Of a stretch of 56,663 nt of DNA, positions 36,235 through 46,291 are shown piece after piece. Position 1 is the stretch's first letter. Each line of letters starts with the position of its first letter. The notes under the pieces were generated by a model. That model saw only the letters and a list, made by a program, of their open reading frames with translations. It did not search any database and was not told the origin of the DNA. A program made the translations under genes and the position numbers. The stretch is from Okeania sp. SIO2C9 (GTDB lineage Bacteria > Cyanobacteriota > Cyanobacteriia > Cyanobacteriales > Microcoleaceae), in contig NZ_JAAHGO010000034.1 of the NCBI RefSeq assembly GCF_010672455.1, forward strand, positions 1-56,663, written 5' to 3'.

Positions 36235-39141
36235 TTAAAATCCATTTCCCATCAAGATAAATGATGACCAATAGTAAGGATTATTTGCTTCTTTATCCTT
36301 TCCAGTAATCATATTTATTTGAGCTTCCCGCAATGCTTCTGTTTTGCTTTTTCCTTCTTGTAAAACTGTGTAAAAAGTATTCATTAATTGAGCGGAATCA
36401 TCATTAACTCGCCACAAGGAGGTAACTATTGCTTCAACTCCGGCATTTTGCATCTGATAACCAAAACCGACTATTTCTTCTCCATTACCTATTTGTCCAC
36501 CAATGTTAGTTTCAGCAGCACTTAATACGACTAAATCTACATTCGGTAATGACCAACTTTCCATATCGCGCAGAGTAACACGATCGCCATCTCCAAATAA
36601 TATAAAAGAGTCTTCTGGTTTCCCATTTCCTGTTTCTCCATTTAACAAGACAACGGGGGTATCTAAATGCACAATATTGTAGTCATTAAAACTAGTAATT
36701 GTTGTTTCAGAACTAAATTCGCTGTTAACAAGTTTACGAGAGTCAGGAATTGTTTCTGTTAAATTTTCGACTAATTTTACCGTTGTTGGTGTTAATTTAA
36801 CTTGGCGAGTTCCGACCTGAACTTGATAATTCCCTTCGGTTAAAGCTGCTGCTAATACGCGGAGTTGGTTATTAGGTTGAGTCTCAAAATTAGTTAGACT
36901 AGCTGCAATTATATTATTCACACCAAAACTTTCTACTAACCATTTTTCTCCATCATAAAGTACTGCTAAAGGAAGATAACGTAATTGATTGTCTGGTGCA
37001 TAAAGAATAGTATTAGTATTTGTTTTAATTAACTCATCTTCTATTGGTTTGATTAACCAATTATAGAGTTTTTCCGCAGAATCTTTGACATCTCCAACCG
37101 GGGTTAAAATTGTTTGCCGAAACTCAGCGATCGCTTGTTCAATTTCTTCTGCTTTTACTTCTACGGTTTTGTGTATGGGGTCGCCTTCTGCTGTGATTAA
37201 TATCAATTCTAATTTATCTGCCAAAATTAACGGATAAAATAGCACTGTCCCTGGTGATTTTTGTAATTTTGCTTGCAAATTCTTAAATTCTGGAAAATCC
37301 GCTTTTAAATTATTTTTGTCAATTTCCTGTTCTAAAATATCTGTTGTTTCTTCAGTCAGGATTTGTTCTTCAGCAGCTAATAGTTTAACTCCGGTTGCTG
37401 TTGCTTCATTCCCCTTAATATTCCCTAGATAATTATCTAATTCTTGAATTTTCAACAAATCTAATACTTGTTGAGCTTCCATAATACGTTCTTGTTGTAA
37501 TAATAAACCTGCTAAATTCCGATAAATTTCTTCAGGCTTTTCTAAGAAACTTTTCTCGCTTTCCTCACTCCGCATAACTTCATTCAAATTAACAGCTTGC
37601 TTATAAAAAACCACTGCTAACTCTGGTTTTTCCTGAGCTGCTAATATAGTGCCTAACTGCTCATAAATTTTACCCTCCTTAACCGTTTCTTCACTCTCTT
37701 TATATATTGCCAATGCTTCTACTAAATTTTCTAAAGCTTGGGGATATTGTCTGAGTTGATATAAAGAATCTCCTATTCCTTCATAAGCTATAGCAACAGC
37801 ATTTTTATCTTCTTTATCTGGTAAATTATTCAAAGCAAGTTTGTGATAATTCAGAGCAATAGAATAATCGCCAGAACTATAATAAGCTTCACCCAAAGCA
37901 TTCAAATTGGCAGCAATAATCGACTTTTCCCCTACTTCTTTATTCATAGGCAAAGCTTTCAGTAAAACTTGCTTGGCTTTATCATTTTCTCCCAAACGGT
38001 TGTAAACTTTCCCTAAACCAACAGTTGTTTTACCTTCACCTGCCTTATCTTCTGCTTCCTGATAAAAAGCTAAACTTTGTTCATAAATTGATTGTGCTTT
38101 AGCATCTTCTCCTATCTCATAATAAGCATCACCCAAATAACTCAAAGCCTCTAATTGAGCAGTCTTATCCTCCGCAACTTTAGCAGCTTCCAACCCTTTT
38201 TCATAAACCTCTAATGCCTTAGCTTCTTCTCCTTGCTTTTCATAAAGTTTCCCCATGAAACCATAAATTCGCCCCACACTTCTTTGGTCGCCAATACCTT
38301 CTAACATCGCCACAGCTTGCTGAAAATATTTCAGAGCTTCAGAATCTTCACCCTTTTCCCGATAGACAAAACCTATATTATTTAATAACCGACCAACTCC
38401 AGCATTATCATTAATTTCTCTACGCACAGTTAAAGCTTTTTGATATGTTTCCAAAGCTTTGTCATAATTACCCATCCGAAAGTAGACCACCCCCATATTA
38501 TTAAGAGTACGTCCTCTATTTCGGCGATCGCCCACTTCTTCGCGAATGGTCAGCGCCTGTTCATAAAATTCAAGTGCTTGGTCCAATTGTCCTTGACTGG
38601 CCTTAACCGCAGCAATATTATGTAATGACTCTCCTTCATTAGGCCGATCCTTCACAGCTTGAGAAATATCTAAAGCCTCTTGATGCAGGTTTAACGCTTG
38701 GGAAAATTCCCTCTGTCGTTGATAGGTAAAACCAATCAAGTTAAGAGTCTCCGATATCCCTAGGCGGTCGTTTATTTTTCGGCGAATAGTTAAAGCTTGT
38801 TGCAAAACATCTAAAGCTTGTGCATATTCCCTTTGGTTAACATAAACATCCCCCATATTATTCAGGGTTTGGGCAATTCCGGCCTGGTCTCCCAGCTCCT
38901 TACGAATTGCCAAAACTTTTTCGTAGCTTTCCAGGGCCTCATCAAACTTTCCTGTCCGAAATTGTTCCACACCTGTTTCAAATAACTTATCTGCTTCAGT
39001 CTTGGAGGCAGAAGATTCTGGCGAACTTTCCGCTTCGGAAGTTTGGGCCAAGACATTCGGGATATTTGTGATGGTGGGTACTGGGAAAAGAATAATAGCG
39101 ATCGCGCTCAAGTAACTAAGGTAGAGATAGGAATTCTTCAT
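36235..39141 (-). CDS. secreted TPR protein with CHAT domain lacking catalytic residues
   Basis: 968 residues. The signal peptide spans about residues 1-32 (ends NVLAQ). About a dozen TPRs cover residues ~50-540 (GEDSEALKYFQQAVAMLEGI type), followed by a linker, and a CHAT caspase-like domain at ~660-968. CHAT enzymes use a His-Cys dyad, normally seen as H.ATHG and LSACET. Here the corresponding segments are IVHLDTPVVLLN (near residue 823) and VVLSAAETNIGG (near 875), so both catalytic positions are replaced (His to Pro, Cys to Ala). The rest of the fold is conserved (EAIVTSLWRVNDDSAQLMNT and TEALREAQINM). A pseudo-protease binding role is inferred. Its start is preceded by a hairpin that contains the ribosome binding site. 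Confidence 0.9.
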   Translation of the reverse strand: MKNSYLYLSYLSAIAIILFPVPTITNIPNVLAQTSEAESSPESSASKTEADKLFETGVEQFRTGKFDEALESYEKVLAIRKELGDQAGIAQTLNNMGDVYVNQREYAQALDVLQQALTIRRKINDRLGISETLNLIGFTYQRQREFSQALNLHQEALDISQAVKDRPNEGESLHNIAAVKASQGQLDQALEFYEQALTIREEVGDRRNRGRTLNNMGVVYFRMGNYDKALETYQKALTVRREINDNAGVGRLLNNIGFVYREKGEDSEALKYFQQAVAMLEGIGDQRSVGRIYGFMGKLYEKQGEEAKALEVYEKGLEAAKVAEDKTAQLEALSYLGDAYYEIGEDAKAQSIYEQSLAFYQEAEDKAGEGKTTVGLGKVYNRLGENDKAKQVLLKALPMNKEVGEKSIIAANLNALGEAYYSSGDYSIALNYHKLALNNLPDKEDKNAVAIAYEGIGDSLYQLRQYPQALENLVEALAIYKESEETVKEGKIYEQLGTILAAQEKPELAVVFYKQAVNLNEVMRSEESEKSFLEKPEEIYRNLAGLLLQQERIMEAQQVLDLLKIQELDNYLGNIKGNEATATGVKLLAAEEQILTEETTDILEQEIDKNNLKADFPEFKNLQAKLQKSPGTVLFYPLILADKLELILITAEGDPIHKTVEVKAEEIEQAIAEFRQTILTPVGDVKDSAEKLYNWLIKPIEDELIKTNTNTILYAPDNQLRYLPLAVLYDGEKWLVESFGVNNIIAASLTNFETQPNNQLRVLAAALTEGNYQVQVGTRQVKLTPTTVKLVENLTETIPDSRKLVNSEFSSETTITSFNDYNIVHLDTPVVLLNGETGNGKPEDSFILFGDGDRVTLRDMESWSLPNVDLVVLSAAETNIGGQIGNGEEIVGFGYQMQNAGVEAIVTSLWRVNDDSAQLMNTFYTVLQEGKSKTEALREAQINMITGKDKEANNPYYWSSFILMGNGF

Positions 39142-39158
39142 TTTAGGAGTTCTCCTAA
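39142..39158 (-). promoter_or_regulatory. hairpin sequestering the ribosome binding site of the CHAT gene
   Basis: On the minus strand TTAGGAG, two bases, CTCCTAA, one base, then ATG. The only Shine-Dalgarno (AGGAG) is the left arm of a 7-bp perfect stem whose right arm ends one base before the start codon. Translation would need the stem to open. The structure is seen; regulation is inference. Confidence 0.6.
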
Positions 39159-39808
39159 TTTACGGCAAGTGATAGATTTTGGATAGAACTGTAACTTAAA
39201 TAGCACTCAGCACTCAGCATTAGGAATTTTTTTGACGTTTAGGAGAAGATGAACAATCCCTCCTAAGCTATCCGGCGCAATAGTTGCTAGGAATTTAACC
39301 CAAGGTCAAAAAGCTGAAGTGCTGTTTGCAGAGCATTCCGGTACAGAAAATGCTGATAGCTAATAGCTAGTTAAAGACCATATAATCTGAATCTGGCCAT
39401 TTAACATTATGGGTCTCACCCTATATGCTCTTAAAAGATATTTTGTACTATTTTGTCTCTCTCAGATTCTTGTTATGAGAAACTTTTGTTTACTAGGGAG
39501 TTGATTTCGGATGAGTAGGACTGATATTATTTTTAATAAAAAAATTTCAGTGTAAAATAAAAACTAATAAATTATAAAAATACATAAAATGATAGATTTA
39601 TTTGCCTTTTTATCCTTTTTTTTCAGGAAAATAATTCTAACAATCGCATTTTTACATTGCCAATAAATTTCACTGGAAAACAGGAAATAATTTTGATTAG
39701 AATTAGGATACTGTACTCAAAAATAGTCTACAATATTTTCTTATACATCTATAATTCTATAGTTTTGAATTTTTATTTCCCTAATTCTTTATTCAATTGG
39801 TATTAAAA
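39159..39808. other. divergent spacer between CHAT gene and PatA-type gene
   Basis: 650 bp, AT-rich, with an AGCACTC duplication near 39205 and no coding sequence recognised. It should contain the promoters of both flanking genes. Confidence 0.5.
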
Positions 39809-41023
39809 ATGAACAGTAATGAAAATAGGAAAAATAAACTTTTTAATTTGTTGCTCAATGAGCTTCCCGATCAATTTACAGGGAAGTTAGAAGTAAAAGG
39901 TTCTCAGAAAAGTTGGATGATTTTCTTTTGTGTTGGTCGTCTAGTTTGGGCTACTGGAGGTGAACATCCTAACCGCAGATTTCATAGAATTTGGCATCAA
40001 TTTTGTCCGAATATTTCTCTGGCTAATATGAAGTTACGAGAACATAATGATCTTAATTATTATTACTATCATCTTCTATCTATTTTATCTAGAAAAAAAG
40101 TATTAATTCCCAATCAAGTAAAAGCAGTTATAATTGAGAACATCAAAGAAGTTATATTTGATATTTTACAGCAGCAATCACAAGAATTATTAGCTTATAA
40201 TTTATCTCCAAAAGGATTGGAAAAATCCTTGATTTTAATGTCAGCAATTATTCCTCCTGAATCTATAATTCCTACTCTTCATAAATCATTTTTAGCATGG
40301 CAGCAGTCTAATTTAACTAAATATTCTCCTAATTTAGTTCCTGAAATTATCAAACAAAAATTGTTACAACAAATAGCTAAACCTAACTCTTATCAAATAA
40401 TCACTAAATTAGTCGATGGCAAAAAAACTCTCAGAGAAATAGCTATTTTGATGAATAAAGATTTGCGTCAATTAACTTTATTTTTAATGCCTTATGTGCG
40501 TAATGAATTAATTATTCTTAAGTCAGTTCCAGATAAACAACGTATTGAAGGAAGTCCAGGATTACAGCCTGATGTAAATAAAAAGAAAGCTCCAGCTAAA
40601 GTCCAAGAATTAATTATTTGTGTAGATGATAGTAAACAAATTTGTTATATGTTAGAGAGAATTCTTAAAAAGGCAGATTATAGATTTATCGGAATTCAAG
40701 ATTCTATTAGAGCATTACCAATAATTATTGAAACTAAACCCGATCTAATTTTTTTAGATTTAATGATGCCAATTGCCAATGGTTATGAAATTTGCACTCA
40801 ACTGCGACGAGTACCCATATTTGAGAATACACCCATAATTATCATCACTGGAAACGATGGAGTGGTCGATAGAGTTCGTGCTAAAATGGTGGGAGCAACA
40901 GGGTATATAACCAAGCCTCTTGAGCCGAAAAAAATATTGGCAATAGTAAAGCGATATTTACATAATTATCCTCCTAAGTCACCACCTAAGTCGTCAGAAA
41001 AACCAGATCAAACAAGCTTATAA
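39809..41023 (+). CDS. PatA/PixG-type response regulator (DUF4388-like N-domain + REC)
   Basis: 404 residues from ATG at 39809; a TTG at 39797 would add four residues. The N-terminal ~110 residues form the PatA-type N-domain (FTGKLEVKGSQKSWMIFFCV, GRLVWATGGEHPNRR, IRHQ-like IWHQFCPNI). A helical middle region follows. The C-terminal receiver (about 268-390) has ICVDDSKQI, phospho-Asp in LIFLDLMMPIANGYEICTQL, Thr in IIITGN, and Lys in YITKPL, all intact. Proteins of this type work in phototaxis/pilus signalling (PixG) or heterocyst patterning (PatA). The specific pathway here is unknown; no pixH, CheA or MCP genes are near. Confidence 0.9.
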   Translation: MNSNENRKNKLFNLLLNELPDQFTGKLEVKGSQKSWMIFFCVGRLVWATGGEHPNRRFHRIWHQFCPNISLANMKLREHNDLNYYYYHLLSILSRKKVLIPNQVKAVIIENIKEVIFDILQQQSQELLAYNLSPKGLEKSLILMSAIIPPESIIPTLHKSFLAWQQSNLTKYSPNLVPEIIKQKLLQQIAKPNSYQIITKLVDGKKTLREIAILMNKDLRQLTLFLMPYVRNELIILKSVPDKQRIEGSPGLQPDVNKKKAPAKVQELIICVDDSKQICYMLERILKKADYRFIGIQDSIRALPIIIETKPDLIFLDLMMPIANGYEICTQLRRVPIFENTPIIIITGNDGVVDRVRAKMVGATGYITKPLEPKKILAIVKRYLHNYPPKSPPKSSEKPDQTSL

Positions 41024-41325
41024 GTTATTTGTAATTGTTTAGCTAGATCGAAATTTAACGACCATAATAGTATTAATCTAAAACTGACTTTGAGGCTAAT
41101 CTCACTTGAGAATCAGCTTTTGGTGGCAACGAGGGAAGGAATAGAAGTTTCAGTTTAGCCCAAACTAATATTATTTGAATTGACCAGTACATCTACAAAA
41201 CTGTCAGTATTTTATTGTTATAAAATTAAAAATATCTTAAATGCCAGTATCAAAAAATTATACTATGTATACTAGATTTTATAGTATGAAATATTTGTTA
41301 CAAATATTATTATTTTAGACAACTT
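41024..41325. other. spacer between the two PatA-type genes
   Basis: About 300 bp, AT-rich, with no repeat array and no hairpin that I recognise as a terminator. Confidence 0.5.
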
Positions 41326-42561
41326 ATGTTATCCACTACAAATATTAATAATCTGAGTCTAACTAATAGACTAATCGCTATTAGTAGAAAGCAATTTACA
41401 GGTAGTTTAAATGTAGTAGCTAGCTCCACAGATAAGTGGAGTCTTTACTTTTTTAGAGGTCGTATAGTCTGGGGTTGTAGTGGACAATATTCTCGACGAC
41501 AATTACGACAACATATCATACGCTATCAAGTTAAAATTAATCCGATAAATTTAGACCCCTTTCAAATTAATAATAATCATAATTGCTGGGTTTATCAATT
41601 ATTGTGTAGTTTACTGCAAGAACAGCAAATTACAAGAGAACAGTTTGACAATATAATTAAATCAATAGTTTTAGAAGTATTATTTGATATATTACAACAG
41701 GAAAATCAGAGACAAATAAATTATCAAATTGAACCAAATACTAAGAAAAACATTCTGCATTGGCCAATAGTTTTAATTGATACGAAAAGCATTCTTAAAA
41801 AAGCAGTAGAAAATTGGTGTAATTGGAGTAATTCAGGGTTAACACATTTATCTCCTAACTTGGGGATAGTTTTATATAAACCAGAACAATTCCAAGCACA
41901 AATATCACCCACTCTCTATAATAAATTAGGAAAATTAATCAACAGTCAACGCAGTTTAAGAGATATCGCGAGTAAAATAAAATCAGACCAGTTTCGTCTA
42001 GCAAAATTTCTCTTGCCTCATATTCAAAAAGGATTAATTAAGCTGAGAAAACTACCAGATATTCCCGTAATGTTTCCCCACTTACAAAAAACAAATCCAC
42101 AGTTATATAAACAAAGAGAATGTAGCCAAGAGAAAAAAAATCAACCTTTAATTGCTTGTATAGATGATAGCCTAATAGTTTGCCATCAAATGAAACAAAT
42201 TGTGACTGCTAATAGCCTTGATTTTGTTGGTATTAACAGCTCAGTCCAAGCCATCATAACCTTGATAGAAAGAAAACCCGATCTAATTTTTTTAGACTTA
42301 ATCATGCCCATAGCAAACGGTTATGAAATTTGTGCTCAGATTCGTCGTATTTCAGCATTAAAAGAAACACCAGTAATAATTTTAACAAGCAGTAATAGGT
42401 TAATAAATAGAGTTCGAGCAACAATGGTAGGATGTTCAGATTATCTAATTAAACCAATTAGAGAAAAACAAGTTCTAGAAATAGTTAATAAATATGTAAC
42501 TTCTAGTTCTTGCTTGCCTCAAAAACCTATGTCTGACACCCTAGCTCTACAGTTTTCTTAA
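41326..42561 (+). CDS. PatA/PixG-type response regulator, tandem paralogue
   Basis: 411 residues with the same architecture as the preceding gene: N-domain FTGSLNVVASSTDKWSLYFF then RGRIVWGCSGQYSRRQLRQH, a helical middle, and a receiver at about 280-400. The receiver has IACIDDSLIV, phospho-Asp in LIFLDLIMPIANGYEICAQI, ILTSSN and YLIKPI. The two proteins align throughout, so they arose by tandem duplication. Catalytic Asp, Thr and Lys are intact in both. The 300-bp gap suggests separate promoters. Confidence 0.9.
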   Translation: MLSTTNINNLSLTNRLIAISRKQFTGSLNVVASSTDKWSLYFFRGRIVWGCSGQYSRRQLRQHIIRYQVKINPINLDPFQINNNHNCWVYQLLCSLLQEQQITREQFDNIIKSIVLEVLFDILQQENQRQINYQIEPNTKKNILHWPIVLIDTKSILKKAVENWCNWSNSGLTHLSPNLGIVLYKPEQFQAQISPTLYNKLGKLINSQRSLRDIASKIKSDQFRLAKFLLPHIQKGLIKLRKLPDIPVMFPHLQKTNPQLYKQRECSQEKKNQPLIACIDDSLIVCHQMKQIVTANSLDFVGINSSVQAIITLIERKPDLIFLDLIMPIANGYEICAQIRRISALKETPVIILTSSNRLINRVRATMVGCSDYLIKPIREKQVLEIVNKYVTSSSCLPQKPMSDTLALQFS

Positions 42562-42997
42562 TTGCAATATGAGAATTTAGAATTCAGAATTTAGAATTCA
42601 GAATTTAGAATTCAGGAGGTAAAAGTAAAAGAAAGTTGTTGAAAGCGTAAGCGGAACAGAGCTCTATGGCTAATTATCCCGACATGATATTACTATCTCT
42701 GAAAGGAGAAACTCAAAGCAGAAAGAACTATAGAATGTCATTTCAGTTATCAGGCACGCCTCCTATGGTCGGAACTGCGTTATCAGTACCTCTCTCTGCC
42801 TGTTTGCGCAACATTCCGCAGGAAAGTCAGAGGCTTGAAATATTGAACTTGATTTTCTCTTGGTCGATTGGATATGGCGAGGAAACCTCGCCATCCCTCG
42901 ACCGCTTTTTCATCCCCTTGTAGAGCGGTAGCTTGCAGCGCAGCCAAGGGGAGGCTTGAGGCCTTATTTTTTGGTCAAAAATTTAATCTATAATCTG
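42562..42997. repeat. repeat-derived spacer
   Basis: Contains about three AGAATTTAGAATTC units (42573-42616), a GCGTTATCAGTACCTC unit related to the GTACTGATAACT family, and the GTCGATTGGATATGG / CCTCGACCGCTTTTT repeat (42862-42985). An 85-codon open frame here is built entirely from these repeats and is not a gene. Confidence 0.75.
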
Positions 42998-43534
42998 ATG
43001 CTACAAGAATTTATCGTATATGCTTGCCCAGTAGGCGAACTAAATAATCAACTAGAACAATATTTCACCACTACTCGTGCAGAATGTAGCGAAAATGCTG
43101 CGCATAAATATATGCCGCACTGTACCTTAACAGGTTTTTTTCACGACCAATTAACCGCAGTTCCAATATATATTCAAGCTTTAGATACTGCCTTAAAAAA
43201 TGCTCGTAATAAAAGCCCATCCCCACCTATAGTTGTTGTAAATATGGAGTTAAAAACAGACTTTCATTATCTCCAATTAAAATCAATTTGGCTAGAAAAA
43301 TTAATTGCTAACTTTGCTAATATTGCCAATTCAAAAACTCGTATTGATGAATTACGTCTCAAAAATAATTTACATCTCAGTTTAGCCTACAAATTTCCAT
43401 CTGAACAACAACAAACACTAGCAAAAATAGCAAAAAAAATTATCAATTCCCAAGCAGAGGTATTATGGGAATTACGATTTTATGAACGTCACCCCAATAA
43501 CTCTTGGACTTGTCATCAATCTTGGAAACTCTAG
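42998..43534 (+). CDS. 2H phosphoesterase-like (2'-5' RNA ligase superfamily) protein
   Basis: 178 residues from ATG at 42998 (MLQEFIVYACPVGELNNQ); the frame upstream lies in repeat sequence. Two HxS/T motifs define the 2H family: MPHCTLTGFF near residue 44 and NLHLSLAYKF near residue 128. 2H enzymes open cyclic phosphates or RNA ends; the substrate here is unknown. The C-terminus WTCHQSWKL is followed by a TTATCAG array. Monocistronic. Confidence 0.78.
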   Translation: MLQEFIVYACPVGELNNQLEQYFTTTRAECSENAAHKYMPHCTLTGFFHDQLTAVPIYIQALDTALKNARNKSPSPPIVVVNMELKTDFHYLQLKSIWLEKLIANFANIANSKTRIDELRLKNNLHLSLAYKFPSEQQQTLAKIAKKIINSQAEVLWELRFYERHPNNSWTCHQSWKL

Positions 43535-43914
43535 TCATTTCAGTTATCAGTTATCAGTTATCAGTTATCAGTACTTTCTGCTGTTAGTTCCGCATTCCGG
43601 ACCGAAAGCAGGAGGCTACGAAAATACGGAATATTCTTTTTCTCTTAGTCTCATAGATATGGCGAGGAGACCATCCACCAAGAGAAAAGAAATAATATTT
43701 CCTTATACCATTTTCAAAAAAAATTGCTACATTGGCGATTCAAGGTGTTAGGTGATAGGTGGTAGGTGGTAGGTATAAGAAATAAACAGTGAAGATTTTT
43801 CAATTCCGTTAAGCATCTATATTTTACTGTAACAATCTTTCTTGAATTTGGTATTATATTCAATTCCGTAACGGTTAAAACCCGAGGTAATTATCAATTA
43901 TCAATTATCAATTA
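43535..43914. repeat. spacer with TTATCAG, GGTGGTA and ATTATCA arrays
   Basis: Arrays are at 43541-43571, 43746-43775 and 43887-43913. The last directly touches the start codon of the transporter gene, leaving no usual Shine-Dalgarno. No gene recognised. Confidence 0.8.
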
Positions 43915-44952
43915 ATGAAAAATATCTCTAACCTTTGGCAAAAAATTCCCGGACAAATTTACTTACTATTAGCCATCATTATTTTCGGTTCTTCTAACGC
44001 AATTACAAAACAATTAACAGAAATTGGTGCCGAAAAATTTCCTGGAGAAAATCCCATTTCATTTTGTAATGTTTTATTTGTGGGAAATATCTGCGCCCTA
44101 TTAATTTTAATTATTATCTATAGAAAACAACTAAATCTACGTTATTTTCAACAATTTTCAAGTCAAGATTGGGCAAGTATGTTAGCCGTTGCATTCCTAG
44201 CTGGCGCTCTATCTCCTGCTGCCTCATTTGAAGCACTTTCTCGCACAATGGTTAACAATGTAATATTAATTGGACGTATTGAACCTCCCTTAACTTTAGC
44301 ACTAGCTATTTTTTTGCTAGGAGAAAAAGTTAATCGGTGGAAAATTACTGGAGCAATTATTTCATTTGCCGGAGTTATTTTAATTATAGTTTTGCAAAGT
44401 TTTGGGCAAAACTCAGTTGATTCTACAAATATGATATCTATCAATTCAGGAGAAATTTTAGCCGCAGTTGGAGCCATCGCTGCGACAATTTCTAATACTA
44501 TTAGCAAAGCACGTCTTCATCGAATTCCCGTAGGATTTTTTAATATTATTCGTAATGGTTTTGGAAGTTTTATCTTCTTTATAACTGCATTATATTTTTA
44601 TGGAAGCGGTCATTTTATGGAACTATTTTCACCTTTTTTATGGCAATGGATGTTAATTTATAGCGCAGTTATTATCGTAATAGGTCAAATTCTGTGGTTA
44701 AAAGGATTAAGTAAAACCAGTAGTTCTGATGCTTCTATTGCCAGTGCATTTAATCCCATTGCTGGAGTCATAGCAGCCTATTTAATTTTAGGAGAAAAAC
44801 CCATCGCTGCTCACTATATTGGGGGAGCTATTATTTTAGTTGGGATTATATTGAGCCAAGTCGGGAATAAAAACGAAACTACTATTAATCCACTTGCTCA
44901 AAAGGATCATCCTCAGCAAAGAGAAACAGGCTTAGGATTTAAAGGTTTTTAA
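43915..44952 (+). CDS. EamA/DMT-family transporter
   Basis: 345 residues with about ten hydrophobic membrane segments and two EamA repeats (GSSNAITKQLTEIG at the start, LALAIFLLGEKVNRWKITGA at the end of the first half; ASAFNPIAGVIAAYLILGEK and GGAIILVGIILSQVG in the second). The family exports or imports small metabolites through the inner membrane; the substrate cannot be inferred. The ATG at 43915 is 1-2 bases after an ATTATCA heptamer array, which occupies the place of the ribosome binding site. A short hydrophilic tail follows the last helix. Confidence 0.9.
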   Translation: MKNISNLWQKIPGQIYLLLAIIIFGSSNAITKQLTEIGAEKFPGENPISFCNVLFVGNICALLILIIIYRKQLNLRYFQQFSSQDWASMLAVAFLAGALSPAASFEALSRTMVNNVILIGRIEPPLTLALAIFLLGEKVNRWKITGAIISFAGVILIIVLQSFGQNSVDSTNMISINSGEILAAVGAIAATISNTISKARLHRIPVGFFNIIRNGFGSFIFFITALYFYGSGHFMELFSPFLWQWMLIYSAVIIVIGQILWLKGLSKTSSSDASIASAFNPIAGVIAAYLILGEKPIAAHYIGGAIILVGIILSQVGNKNETTINPLAQKDHPQQRETGLGFKGF

Positions 44953-46291
44953 CTATAGCAGGGAATAGGGAATAGGGAACAAGAAACAGTGGGAAAAGTA
45001 TTTATTTGTCTTACGGTCGATCATTAATCTATGTCCTAACCAATTCGTTTCTTGCTATATATTAGAGATAGGTGTGAAAAAGATATAGACTTTTTTTCAA
45101 GAATTAAGAATTTAGAATGCGCGAATTTAGAATTACCTCTCCTGGAAAAGAAGAGGATTGGGTTAAAAGGAATTTTTTTCTTCTCTTGGTCGATTGGATA
45201 TGGTTAGGAAACCCATCCATCCCACCCTTCGGGAAGCTCCGAAGATCGACCGCTTTTTTCTCCATGAAAGGAGAGGCTTTATACCTGAATTTTTAGGTAA
45301 AAGTTGGGAATAGAGAATAGGGAAGATATTTTTAGGAAAAAAAACACAAACAATTATTTTTTGAGTTATTAAACTCTAGTTTATAGCAAATAAAGGGCAA
45401 GTTTATTTTCACCAAAAAATAAGGTCTGAAGCCTCCCCTTTCAAAGGTATGAAAAAAAATCAAGTTCAATATTTAAATCCCAATACTTTCCTAGGTCATG
45501 CTGCGCAAACAGGCAAAGGTACTGATAACTGATAACTGATAACTGAAATGATGCCTATGTCTATTCATAATTCATATTTCAGCAGCCAGGAGAAAATATA
45601 TAGTGGTCATAATTGGTTGAATAATTGTAAGCATTTCCTGCCGAATGCTGCGCAAACAGCTATCAGCTTTTTAATAAATGAAGTAAGCATTTGCTTAACT
45701 TCTAAAACATTTTCAAACAAAGAATTAAAGCACAAGACCAGCAAGCTTAAATTCTACACTAAAGGTAATAAAGCTGGTAGCTGATAGCTGACCGCTGAAT
45801 GCTTAGGAATAATTGAGTATTTATGCTGAATATTTTCCGGATAATTTGACTTTGGAGAAAGGTCAATGAAGATAATTTATTCAGTATCAATACCTGCCAA
45901 TACAGGGATTTTTATACTACTTTTAACGTTATAAATTGACCTACGGAATGTGGCAAATAATATGAACAGGACTTCAAAGACACTATGTATAGAGTCTAGT
46001 AACTATTGGACAATAGTTACAAGTACTATATATAGCGTATCTGCGTAAGTCCTAATGAAATAGAAAAAATAATGCTACAAATAACTTCCCTGCTGAAAAT
46101 ACTTTACCTAGAAATGTCGATTTGACTAAAAACAGAGTTTGGCTCTAACTACTAAAAACAGAGTTTGACTTTAACTAAATGATATATAGATATATAAGCT
46201 ATTCTTACTGACTCCTAACTCCTAACTCCTGACCAATACTCCTCTAAATTTGATACTCTAACTAAAATGGTCTTGGGAATAGGTAAAAGCA
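44953..46291. other. 1.3-kb repeat-rich spacer
   Basis: A GGGAATA array is at 44960-44980. The GTCGATTGGATATGG family member spans about 45130-45305. CTTTCCTAGGTCATGCTGC followed by a GTACTGATAACT array lies at 45486-45547. A 26-bp tandem duplication (ACTAAAAACAGAGTTTG, two copies, 46127-46180) and CTCCTAA units at 46212-46232 complete it. A 78-codon frame at 45548 shows no recognisable domain and is flanked by repeat units; I do not call it a gene. Confidence 0.65.

Noticed and set aside
42666-42923. 85-codon open frame
   Set aside because: It is made of dispersed repeat sequence (GTACTGATAACT and GTCGATTGGATATGG families) and encodes no recognisable domain.
45548-45784. 78-codon open frame
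   Set aside because: It follows a heptamer array, lacks a ribosome binding site, and shows no family features; nearby sequence is repeat-derived.
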